Below are positions 21,036 through 30,656 of a DNA stretch of 64,000 nucleotides, piece after piece. How positions within the stretch are numbered: the first letter of the stretch is position 1; every line of letters begins with the position of its first letter. The DNA lies in assembly GCA_004565275.1 (NCBI GenBank), contig SDOX01000011.1, positions 581,881-645,880 on the forward strand, written 5' to 3'. The position numbers and the translations under genes are program-made. The notes beneath the pieces are model-generated. The model made no database searches. It was given only the letters and a program-made list of their open reading frames with translations, and had not been told where the DNA came from. This DNA is from Nannochloropsis salina CCMP1776. Lineage: Eukaryota; Sar; Eustigmatophyceae; Eustigmatales; Monodopsidaceae.

Positions 21036-22314
21036 TCACAACGAAGAGCGCTTGTTTCCACACACTTCATTCGAGGCCTCTCTCCCCACAGTCTGCAAGA
21101 CGTGTCCCCAGACCAACTCCGCAACCCTGTCCACGTCCTCCATCAGGACAAAATGGCTGGCGTTTGGCACCACGAAAACCTTCGCTCTCGCCCCCATCAT
21201 TCCCACCAACGTCTTGGCTGCATCGGCACCCGATATAACAGCCTGGGTCGCGGAGAGCACGGCAGGCATGTGCTCCGATTTCTCCCCCGCTATAAATGTC
21301 ACAGGACGAGCCTGTCCAAGCTGGTGGAGCTGCGGCCAGACACTGGCGCCAGAGCCTGTGTAGTAACCAGCCTCAGTCTTGGGTTTGCATTTCAAGACAA
21401 TTTCCACGCTGTCTCGATCACTTGATGGCTCGCGAGCAGAAGGGCAGTCTGTCAGGTCTTCGTCGTGAGAGGCGTCGGTAAGGGCCCTTTCCTCCATCCC
21501 TCCCTCCAGGTAGGCATCCAGTGCTCTGGAATCCCAGCGTTTGAATATTGGCCTTCGTCCCATGTACTCCCGGACAGCTTCCTTCGAAGGCCTAGTAGGC
21601 AAGAATGTATAGAAAGGACACATTCGAACTTTTACTCATCCCTAGTCTCGGGTCTGTGCAATGAGAAAAGAAGAATACACATGTTGCAAGCTACCCTCCA
21701 GCTTCATCACAAGCATGTGTTGATAAAATCGAGGAACTGCCGTCATGGTGTGTTGATTTCTCCTGATATGATGAATGGGATTCTTACCACGATGCACGTC
21801 GCCGCAACGCTCGCTCTGAAAGTGATTTTGTCATGGTGCTCTCTCCGCCCACAGGCACTAAAACAGGCTCTATCAGTACCAAACCCATAGAAAATATGCC
21901 CGGGTGCGCTAATTCTACCAATGTCATGGCCGAAGCCCCCAGCGAGTGCCCCACGCCAATGCACGGCGTCCGCCCCCTTTGGCCCATCTCCTGCAACATT
22001 TCCATCACATCACTGCCAGCCCCTTTTCGCCAGTCGTAGCGTTCGTTTCCCAGAGGATGTCTGCTGTCTCCATGGCCTGTGAAGTCAAAGGAGACAAGTA
22101 TAAGGGGGGACCGCAGCCCTTTATGCGCCTGCCACCGCCTTTCAAGGTCCTCCCAGACTGGAAGGAAAATCTCCTTATTAAATCCATTGGCATGTCCGAA
22201 CAAGATTGTACAGGGCTCCGACGAGTTAGATGTGCTACATGAAGGCAAGGACTTCATCAAGTAAGCCAGACCATCGCGCGTGGTTCCTGTTGTATGGGAG
22301 TATGTGTCAAACAT
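21036..22314 (-). CDS. Alpha/beta hydrolase, Lpx1-like
   Basis: Two exons, 22314-21788 and 21591-21036, join in phase 2 (GTAAGA donor, CTACTAG acceptor), giving 360 residues if ATG 22314 is the start; an upstream exon cannot be excluded. Seen are the oxyanion-loop motif GHANGFNKE, a SFDFTGHGDS strand-turn, the nucleophile elbow GHSLGAS, an Asp-bearing ARPVTFIAGEKSEHM region and the final His in PNASHFVLMEDVD. The layout resembles yeast peroxisomal lipase Lpx1. The protein ends in RSSL; SSL is a weak peroxisomal PTS1 form known from plants, so a peroxisomal location is possible but unproven. Residues 212-245 form an acidic, low-complexity insertion. Confidence 0.75.
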
Positions 22315-23551
22315 GAAGCCAGGGGGTACCAAGTACCGTCCGATCGAGCCGCAGACTCCCAGCAACTCCCAATGAACTTACGTCTCTGCACCTGCAACAT
22401 GGTGAGTGAGCGCCAAGGGTGTCCTCCAGTGTGCGACAGTAGTGCGGCCGTCTTCGAGACGAGTTTCTTCCCTGCCTTGGGTTGACCTGCCGCGTTAAGT
22501 TGGTAAAGATGCAATATGACGTGAAGACAGCGCCCGCGGAAGCGGCCTCGCCAAGGTCGCAACGTCTTCGGCTTCGATCCCATCCCTCGGGACCCTCCCC
22601 CCGCACGCTGGCCGACGCTCACTCCACGAACACACGCAGGAGCATGCCTTCGATGGCTCGACAAGAATGTGTGTGACGAGATGGATGGAGGTGTATCCAC
22701 ACAGGCTTGAGCGTTGTTCATGCACTCGGGGCGATGGCTTCTTTTTTGCCCGTCCCTCTCAATCCCTCGCACCACAAGCCACGCCATCGCAACGAGGAAG
22801 AAACAGTATTAGGAAAAATCGCACGCACGCCGTGCCCACCCCTACACCTGCAATGGGTGGCTGAAGCCGAATGTAAGCGCAGACTTCCTGGCTGGCGGGC
22901 GACGGAAGACTCAAGGGCGGACGCCGGAGGCAATGCATGTTCACCTGCTCGCGGAAGAATTCGTGCCCACTTGGGCAAATATGGGGCGGGTAGTCCACTG
23001 TCAAGCAAGCAGCTGAAACTGTGATGCATGTGATCGATATGAGACGATCACCCTTTCACATTTTTCTGCGTGTCATTTTTAGGGCTTTGGTCAGGGCTGA
23101 TATAGCCGTGGGGTCAGAGTTGCCCGATTGCCCTTTGCCGCGCGTTCTAGCCTCATTTTGGCAGGCTATATGTGCATCCATTTTGTTCGAAGGCCTACGA
23201 GAACACTCTGTGCCACTCATAGAGACTATTAATCGCTCGTAGGACTGTCAAATCTTGGCACGTGCTCTTTTAGCCTTGGTAGAGCAGGTCCGCTCTTCGG
23301 AACTTTTTCATGAACATTGCGAGGACTGAGCATCACCCTGCTTTCTCGTTCAAAACCCTGTCTGGAAGGACCACACGAAGTCGTTCAAAAGCTATTTTCT
23401 CACAAGAATCCTTTCACACTCTCGGAGACAGGACCCTCCCCGCCCTGCTTAGGAAGACCCCGGAAGGCGGCCTACCCTGCCCCGTCCCCCAACTTCTTTC
23501 ACGCCCTCGGTCGTCTTGGACGCTGTCTCATCACGAGCTGGGTGTGCAAAG
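22315..23551. other. Divergent intergenic region, 1.2 kb
   Basis: This stretch separates the starts of the hydrolase gene (-) and the Rab gene (+). Several overlapping open frames exist because the DNA is GC-rich, but none shows a domain or a convincing splice pair. A first exon of the hydrolase gene could be hidden at 22380-22780. Confidence 0.35.
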
Positions 23552-24407
23552 ATGGCTCGACAAGAAAACCCGTTCGACATGCAGATCAAGCTGCTGATGA
23601 TAGGGGACTCGGGGGTGGGAAAGACCTGTCTGCTCCTGCGGTATGCGAACGACTCGTTCTCGCCCACCTTTATCACCACCATCGGGTAAGGGATAAAAGA
23701 GGGAGGGCTTTGGCAGAGGTGGCGGATAAAGACCAGCGCTTCGATCGCGTAAGACACGCTCGGGACCCTTGCGCATGACAGCACGAATAAAGTTCCGTTT
23801 TGAAGTCTGACGTGTGAACGCTTTTCAATCGGCGTCTCTGTAATGAGGTCAAGTACGTACTGCTACCAATTAAACTGCCTCAGCGCTCATCTCTATCTGC
23901 TTCCTTTCCATGCTATTCCTTCTCGTCAGCATTGACTTTAAGATCAAGAATTTGGAGCTAGACGGGAGGCGGATCAAACTCCAGATCTGGGACACAGCGG
24001 GGCAAGAGCGTTTCCGAACAATCACCACGTCCTACTTCCGGGGAGCCCAAGGCATCCTTCTTGTCTATGACGTGACAGATCGAAGATCTTTCGAATCCAT
24101 TCGTAACTGGGTCGGTCAGATCCAACAGCACGCGGATGTGCACGTGAATAAAATCTTGATTGGAAACAAATGCGACATGACGCCGCAGCGGGTGGTGTCC
24201 ACGGAGGAAGGCCAGAGCCTGGCAAACGACTTCGGCATTCAATTTTTCGAAACGTCAGCGAAGAATGACATTAATGTGGAGAAATCGTTTGTAACGATTG
24301 CGCGGGAGGTGAAGAACAGGATGTTGGTGGACGGAGGTCCGCGGGCGACGGGAGGGAAGGCGATTGTGGACGCGAAGAGGTCAAACGAGGCGAAGAAGTG
24401 CTGTTAG
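23552..24407 (+). CDS. Rab8-like small GTPase
   Basis: The exons are 23552-23685 and 23930-24407, joined in phase 2 inside the switch I glycine codon, giving 203 residues. All G motifs are intact: GDSGVGKT (residues 18-25), effector-loop TTIGIDFK, WDTAGQE, GNKCD and ETSAK. The C-terminus ends KKCC, a geranylgeranylation site. The IGIDFKIK and [15 protein letters not shown] stretches place it in the Rab1/8/10/13 branch, closest to Rab8, which drives Golgi-to-surface exocytosis (family knowledge). It converges with the thioesterase gene, with 502 bp between stops. Confidence 0.95.
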
Positions 24408-24909
24408 GCCCATAGGCTCACATAGCGGGCTCATGCGGCGCGGGAAGGGTCTCGGGGATGGGACGAGGGGGTTGGGCGGCATGTACGGTGTGGCGGTAGA
24501 GGGAGCAGCCGATTGAGTAGGGCAAAACGTGTGACGAAACGCTACGTACGATATAGCGAAAGCGCATGCCTCCCATGTCTGTGTTTGGGTGCGGGGCGAA
24601 AAGCGACGGGTGAAAGATGAGGGAGCAAAGAATCCTTCGAGACCAGCGGTGGCGAGCCATGAGACGAAGGGCTCTACCATCCCAAGAGAAATTTGACAAT
24701 TCCCAAGGGCATCCATAAAGGTCATTGTTTGTTGTATAGGCGGACGTTCCCTTTCTCGAGGTTTACTTATGGCATCAGCACTATAAAGGACAAGGGAACT
24801 CGGAAGATATTGGAAGCAAAGAAGGAAAATTAGGTTGTAGACGAATAAATCCTAGACAAAGCGAGGGTTTTCTTTATTGACAGGTTTGAAGTGAAGATGA
24901 TCGCCCCCT
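24408..24909. other. Convergent 3' intergenic region
   Basis: This gap holds the 3' ends of the Rab and thioesterase genes. No independent gene is recognised. Confidence 0.45.
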
Positions 24910-26283
24910 TCAATCGTCTTCCAGTCCCGCGGTCATGCGCTCGATCATTCGCTTCGCTTGATCCAAGTTGGCGGGCAGCACCTTTCGAACCGTGGGCCTC
25001 CCGGGCACGCGAAAGACGAAATTGAAGGTGTTGGAGATGGTGCTGTGCACTGTCTCGGGCCGACAGATGGACGCCACGACCTGGACATGCACATGGGGCG
25101 AGCCCGTTTCTTGGCCTGTGTGCGTGTAGAGGACAGCAGCGTCAAAACGCATCAGGTCTCCCACATCTACGGGACTAGTGAAATCGACGTGCGCCACCTG
25201 GAAAAATTCTGGTCGACTCCCCGCAAAAAGATAGCAAGTGGAATACGCGATTTCATAAGCTCTTCTCATCAAAAAACCACCAAAGACACGATTCAGCATA
25301 TTGCGTTGCTGAGGCTGCATTATGCTGGAGTTCGATGCCCGTGTCTTATCCACCAAAACGCATGTAGGATCCGCTAGGCAAGGCATTTCCATCAAAGGCC
25401 GCGCTTGACTCAACAACAATTTTATCATGGTCTCAACATCCACCGCTCCCGATTTAAGGGATGGGCTGCCTTCTGTCCCTTTTGCCTTGCGCAATGTCTT
25501 ACGGCGTTGATTTTTTTGTTCCACTGCTGAGAATGTCTCCCTCTCTGCGGCACTCTCCGGCTTCAACTTGTTGATGGCTGTTGCTTTACCCGTCTGAGGG
25601 TGCCGGGCTACAAATGTGAAGGATGCACTTATCCAAGGCTTGCCATCAGGCAATGCATGCACCTCTAAATCTATCTGCATGCTTGAAGACCCTGTCCATA
25701 CAACTTGCCCCGTCATCTCCATGTCGCGATCCAAATTAGGATTGCTCGAAAGTCTAATCCTATCTACACTCGCCGTTACAAGCAATGGAACCTTGCCGTC
25801 CTTTTCGCAATGTTTACTCGCGACGTTCCCCGCGAGTGCGTCCATATCTTCCAAGAGCTTTCCTTTCCGGAAAAATCCCCAAGGGTTTTCGTAGCTTTGA
25901 GACAGAAAAGGTTCCCGAGTGAACTCATACGTCACAGACGTTCGGGATTCGCTAGGGGTTCGCTCTACGGGCTCCCTCATAGAATGAACGTCTATCTCTA
26001 ATTCTTTGCCAGTTGCTCGTTGTGACCACAGTTGCGTGATAATAGGCGACTTGAAGCGACCAAGCCCGCTTGTTTTTTTGGGCGTACCCAGCCGCCGACG
26101 AAAGAGGACAAGTGGTGGGATAGTTGATGAGATCTGGAAGCGCCATTTATTGCCTGTACGCGGAAGCTTTTTGGCCACCAAAGTTGGCCACAGGCGTGAC
26201 ATGTGGCTGTATAAAATGTTAAAATTAGTACGCGTTTGATGTTGTGTTAAAATATGAGGTGTGTTGTGTAAGTGCAGCGCCAT
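24910..26283 (-). CDS. Acyl-CoA thioesterase, ACOT9-like double hotdog, probably mitochondrial
   Basis: A single exon of 457 residues with ATG at 26283. The N-terminal ~70 residues are basic, hydroxylated and free of acidic residues, which fits a mitochondrial presequence (inference). Two hotdog domains follow, about 115-250 (GKLLEDMDALAGNVASKHC, MTGQVVWTGSSSMQIDLEV, ASFTFVARHPQTGKA) and 310-440 (NRVFGGFLMRRAYEIAYST, FTSPVDVGDLMRFDAAVLYT). This order and the NRVFGGFLMR helix match ACOT9/ACOT10, which hydrolyse acyl-CoA esters in mitochondria. The upstream leader holds an inverted AACGG/CCGTT element at 26295-26316. Confidence 0.88.
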   Translation of the reverse strand: MALHLHNTPHILTQHQTRTNFNILYSHMSRLWPTLVAKKLPRTGNKWRFQISSTIPPLVLFRRRLGTPKKTSGLGRFKSPIITQLWSQRATGKELEIDVHSMREPVERTPSESRTSVTYEFTREPFLSQSYENPWGFFRKGKLLEDMDALAGNVASKHCEKDGKVPLLVTASVDRIRLSSNPNLDRDMEMTGQVVWTGSSSMQIDLEVHALPDGKPWISASFTFVARHPQTGKATAINKLKPESAAERETFSAVEQKNQRRKTLRKAKGTEGSPSLKSGAVDVETMIKLLLSQARPLMEMPCLADPTCVLVDKTRASNSSIMQPQQRNMLNRVFGGFLMRRAYEIAYSTCYLFAGSRPEFFQVAHVDFTSPVDVGDLMRFDAAVLYTHTGQETGSPHVHVQVVASICRPETVHSTISNTFNFVFRVPGRPTVRKVLPANLDQAKRMIERMTAGLEDD

Positions 26284-27158
26284 GTAGCCAAAGGCTTAAC
26301 GGCCAGGGAGCCGTTGGGCGTGTATCATTCCCGGGTGAACTCACATTAGAGCTGAGAGACAAAAGGACAAGAAATGTGCAAATGTCTCTGCGTGATTGAT
26401 TCTTTCTCCCGTGCGCGCGTATGCAAACAGGCCAAGGCCACACAGACCTGTTGGCAGGAGTCTCGCCCTCTCGTGCCACCCGTCCCGTAGGTATAAGTAA
26501 AGGTCCTTATAGGTTGACGGTACCCACATGAAGAAGAAACGCACAGAGGAATACCGAATACGTAAAACTATGACAACGCCTTCTCCCCCCCAAGGAAAAG
26601 TCCATACTCCCCTGGGTGCATCCCGCCGGGTGGTACCCCCAGCTCTGCCCTGAGCAGCGGCCGTGAGGGTAAATCCTGGCATGGCGTAGTGCATGGCGAG
26701 GCAACCACTGTGAGTAATAATGCTGCCGGGCCTTGCCTTGCACGTCATTTGTGCGCTTCACACACCTCTGAAGGCAGAAATCAGCATGCATCGAGAAATC
26801 AGCATGAGATAATGATAGGTGGAAGAGATTGTCTTTTGATGGTTGTCCAATTATCGATAAATTTCACCAATCACCCGTCTCGACGAAAAGTGAGTTCCTG
26901 GTACCCTTCGTAGCAAGGGCTACGCTTGCACATGTATTGCCAAAATGCATTTATGGGCAGCAATGGCAGCATGAAAACCCTGCATATCCCATGCCGTGTG
27001 AATTCTTCGCACATGTGATTTCCGGCGAGGCGCTTGTGTCAGTCAGTGGCCACATTTATGGATGCACAAAGGGAGAGGCTATGATGATGACGCGAATAAG
27101 GAACTACTCCTTCGACGACCCGTTGCTAAATGACGTTGCATTGGTCTTTCTTTATATG
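26284..27158. other. Intergenic region
   Basis: An 875-bp gap between two minus-strand genes. Open frames on both strands (26341-26748 minus, 26829-27167 plus) lack domains. It probably holds the thioesterase promoter and the OTU gene 3' end. Confidence 0.4.
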
Positions 27159-28302
27159 TTACAGTGAGATGGCGGCTAGTCTGACAGCTAGTTTTTCTTC
27201 TCCGATGCCATTTTTTACATGTTCTTCATGAACCTGTTCGTGCCTCATTGCATTATATCCATTGATGTGGTGAATGTGACGCTGCCGTTGTCTCTCAACT
27301 TTGCGACAGCACTTCCGCCACTTCTTTCCAGATCGACACGGACACTGACCGCCCCTTTTCAAGACTTTCTCTTCTGTTGCCCGAGGCTCGTCACGGTCAA
27401 TACTGCCGTCCGACTCATCGCTGATATCTTCCATTTCCTCGCGCGTCTTTCTACGTAATTCATCATCTTCGTCACCTCGCTCTTTGATCTCTGCACCCGG
27501 TATCAATTTTCCCTCCCGTCGATGTGGCGCCAAGGAAGGTGAAGAAGAGAAGGATGTGAGCGTTGAAGTTTTTGACGTCGAGAGGGGTAAGGCAGTCAGA
27601 GCCAGAAAGGGCTTGGCAGGATCTCCCATCCGGCAGGGATCATCCCATGCACGAATGCTGTTATAATGAGAAGCGCCGTGGAAAGATAGATGAATGGTTG
27701 GCGCGCTAGCTTTGAAGAGAATTTCAAAGCGTGGGCAGTCTAGCTGATGAATGACTACGTTGACGTGAAAACAACGACTGGCAGCACATATCTCTTGCTG
27801 ACCTCCCCACTCTCCTTCGTTCCGCATCCTATGTACATAATCTGAGAGTTTCTCATCGTCCTCCACAAATGGCGCAAAATCTGTTTCATGTGCTTCTATG
27901 AAGTCGATGACGTTTTGACGAATTTCCCCATGATCCTCGGGCCGTCCCCGCAATTGGTCAGCCAAAGCTCGAAAGAGACAATTTCCGTCTGACTCCATGA
28001 TCAAAATTCGTGCACCAAGATCCTCGACATGTTGCATAAACCTTTGCTCCTCGTCTTTGTCGAATCGCTTTCCTTTCTGTTTCTGGAATGTGTGTGCGCG
28101 ACGGTGAAAAGGCGGGTCGCTCCAGATTTTTGAAAATTGACACTCATGGAAAGTCGTAGATTGCTGTAAGGTGCAGGAAGGTCGTTACCTGTTGTTTTCC
28201 TCCGTTCCAGCGACCCTCGGGTGCCATCATGTACTCGTCCTTACGACTATGGCTACCCATATTCCCTTTACGACGGACGAGTCCTGGGCCTCGCTTCCCC
28301 AT
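27159..28302 (-). CDS. OTU deubiquitinase with SEC-C zinc motif (OTUD3-like)
   Basis: Exons 28302-28189 and 28076-27159 join in phase 0, giving 343 residues. Exon 1 encodes a basic, glycine-rich N-terminus (MGKRGPGLVRRKGN). The OTU cysteine-protease domain spans ~55-185. The catalytic residues are visible: Asp68 and Cys71 in ESDGNCLFRALADQL, and His175 in ASHYNSIR. An acidic, serine-rich linker is followed by a SEC-C zinc-binding motif, CPCRSGKKWRKCC, near residue 290. An OTU domain followed by a basic or zinc-binding tail is typical of OTUD3-type enzymes that remove ubiquitin chains (family knowledge). Everything needed for activity appears present. Confidence 0.9.
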
Positions 28303-28844
28303 GTCGGCTATGACCGCAGGAGAGCGGGAGGAAAGCTCAGCTTTGAGCTCGAAAAGAAAGGCTGAAGATGGAGACTGGGAATTTATCAAGATGTTTCTGT
28401 GATAAATCAGTCAAATTGTCACATACTTGCGTGAACGACTTCCATAATCACGCCCTGTTTATTTGTAATCGTGTGTGTGGTCGATTGAGAGCTATACATT
28501 AAGCTCTTTTGGAAAAAAAGATGAGAAATTATGGCGATGCCATGCACGTGCACGGCGAGCTCTCGTGCCTCTGCCAACTTGAGATATCTGAGGAGCAGAA
28601 GCCTCCGGTGAGCGCCTATTAAAGACGCATGTTTACGCTATTAAAAATGTGTCTTCGACCACATATTCCTTAGAATATATATTCGTAAAATTTCTTCGTA
28701 TCACACGTGTTTAACCGCATACGCAAAAGTAAACATGTAGTTGTAGCTACCACTTAATCTGCTGCCTCGCTACCCGACTTGCTTTATTCAATCCGCCACG
28801 AATAAAATTGCACGATTTGATACTTACCGGAATCATGCCAAGAT

Positions 28845-29540
28845 ATGGCTCGTTATAAAGCTGCCTCAATTATCTCAATCTGGTTGGTACTGATTTTGCT
28901 CGCTGACTGGAAACTGCCATCAGTTCAGGCGCCTTACAACTTTGCTCCTATCTCTCCTGTCTTTTTAAAGTACCCGTGAGTAGCATCCCTATACGCATCA
29001 TTTAGCACCAAAAACCATGCACGCTTCTAGAAAACAGTAAGTCATTCTTTAATAACTCTATACGGCTGATTGACTCCGACCATCAGATCACAAGCTTGGA
29101 CCATGCCAGAACGCCGCTAGGCTGTCCTATTATTTTTTGTTTCATTTCCAGGACTTGTGCATCCTGTGCAGCTCTATGGACGGTACGAGAAGGACGAATT
29201 TTACAGGGGATTCGCTTACACTCCTCTGCTGTCCAGAGGCGATATGATGCTCGGTTGGTTTTACCGTAGCGGCGCAGTCAGTATTGCCACGACGACTTAA
29301 TCTTATTCCACTTTCAGTTTCGAGAACTCAGTCAACCTCTTGCTGCCATAAAAATCTACCGCATCATTTTTTCCCCCAGCGGATAGCTTTTATTTCGCAG
29401 ATACCTGGAGCTGACCCTGTTCCCGTCCAGCGCTGTTTTTTACATACTGCCTTTTCTGGTGCTATTTAAAATCTTAAGGCAAGAGCTGCACAAGTCTGCC
29501 ATTTTATCGACTTTCAGCATCGTCCCTGATGTATAGGGGT
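28845..29540 (+). other. Possible multi-exon gene or gene relic with a signal-peptide exon
   Basis: An ATG at 28845 opens a 44-codon segment with a strong signal peptide (IISIWLVLILLADWKLPS) that ends at a good GTGAGT donor (28976). Downstream, after a pyrimidine tract ending in CAG at 29151, an open segment reads LVHPVQLYGRYEKDEFYRG then FAYTPLLSRGDMMLGWFYR. A further segment from 29401, after TTTCGCAG, encodes a hydrophobic stretch (FPSSAVFYILPFLVLFKI). The peptide character looks protein-like, but the first donor and second acceptor do not agree in phase with the best-looking frame. Either an exon is missed, the gene is decayed, or the resemblance is chance. No family recognised. Confidence 0.3.
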
Positions 29541-30167
29541 TGCAAAGAGCAGGGAAAACGAAGTTATCCTACAAGGTAGGTGCACATCTTTGGACGATGC
29601 TACCGAGGCAAAAGCAATCGTGCGACCGAATATCATGAACTCAAAAGATATCATTAAAGTAAGAGATGACATTACGAATCTATCTTCAGTTTAGATATTT
29701 GACAGTGTCACAACATCTATGAGCTTCGACAACATTATTGATGAAAGATGTCTTAAGTTCGTTATGGATATTTAGCAGGAGGATACGGCTAGCCATGTTA
29801 AACTGATTATCACTGCTATAGATTTTTTTTTCTTGTTGTTGAGCAAAAGATTGTCTCGTATAAGTAAATCCTACCTCCTGCGCGAACAGCAGTTGTGACT
29901 CTTCGTTGAAGCGATTTTAAATTTATAGCGAGCTGGACAAGACGGAACAGGAGTCTCACGTTCCACATCTGAAGCTCTCAAAAATACATCGAATACCTCT
30001 TCAAGGCTTTTGATACGAATAAGCATGATTTATATTTCCCAATCGCCTATGTGATTTGGAACAAAAATTAAATGCTTCTGTATACTGGGTGTTGCAAGAA
30101 CAGGTGACGGAGGGATCAGCTAGCCTTAGTAGTTGTTTCATTGAGCCTGTGAGGATTGGTTTTGAGT

Positions 30168-30381
30168 ACCTACCATGATACAATGATACACGCAATAGAG
30201 TTTCGCTTTCCATCGAATACAAAGAGACTTTCATCTCGGCTTGGAAGATTTCTGCCTTTCTGTGATCGTCCTCCAGCCATGTGGGATAGTGTCCGTTCTC
30301 AGGGTAGAGGGTTTTTAGTCGGCTGATAATCCTTTTGAAGGGCCACCACGAGATCCAAGGTTTGATTCCGATCCGAAACAT
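30168..30381 (-). other. Possible coding exon, unknown
   Basis: A minus-strand ATG at 30381 opens about 71 codons (FRIGIKPWISWWPFKRII, then FQAEMKVSLYSMESETLLRV) that end at a strong GTAGGT donor near 30168. The same frame stays open to 30001. The composition is plausible for protein, but no partner exon and no family could be identified. Confidence 0.2.
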
Positions 30382-30656
30382 AAATTACTAGATTTCGTTA
30401 CATTTCTGAGATATGGATTGGATGCTTTTCTTAACAATAGGGGCGTCAATCCAGGAGGTAAATCAACCTCCCCTACCCCACCTTTTTGAATTTTCGAATC
30501 CCTGCCTGTCCAGAAACACCACATGCCATGCCCCATCAGTGAGCTACAAGGTAACCACCCGTGCCATCCTTAAACACGAGAAGAAACCTTGAGATTTTGA
30601 AGAATCAAATTATCACCCAATTCGAGATTTATAGATGTGCATATTTTTTCCCAGGC

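Larger units (their letters stand above)
28303..30656. other. AT-rich region, 2.35 kb, with unresolved exon-like segments
   Basis: This is the longest stretch without a confident gene. Both ends are promoter regions, of the OTU gene (-) and the PPR-SMR gene (+). Inside are exon-like pieces listed separately (28845-29540 plus, 30168-30381 minus). Base composition is clearly more AT-rich than the flanks. No transposase, reverse transcriptase or terminal repeat was seen. Confidence 0.4.

Noticed and set aside
28303-30656. Mobile element in the AT-rich island
   Set aside because: No terminal repeats, transposase, reverse transcriptase or other element-specific motif was seen.
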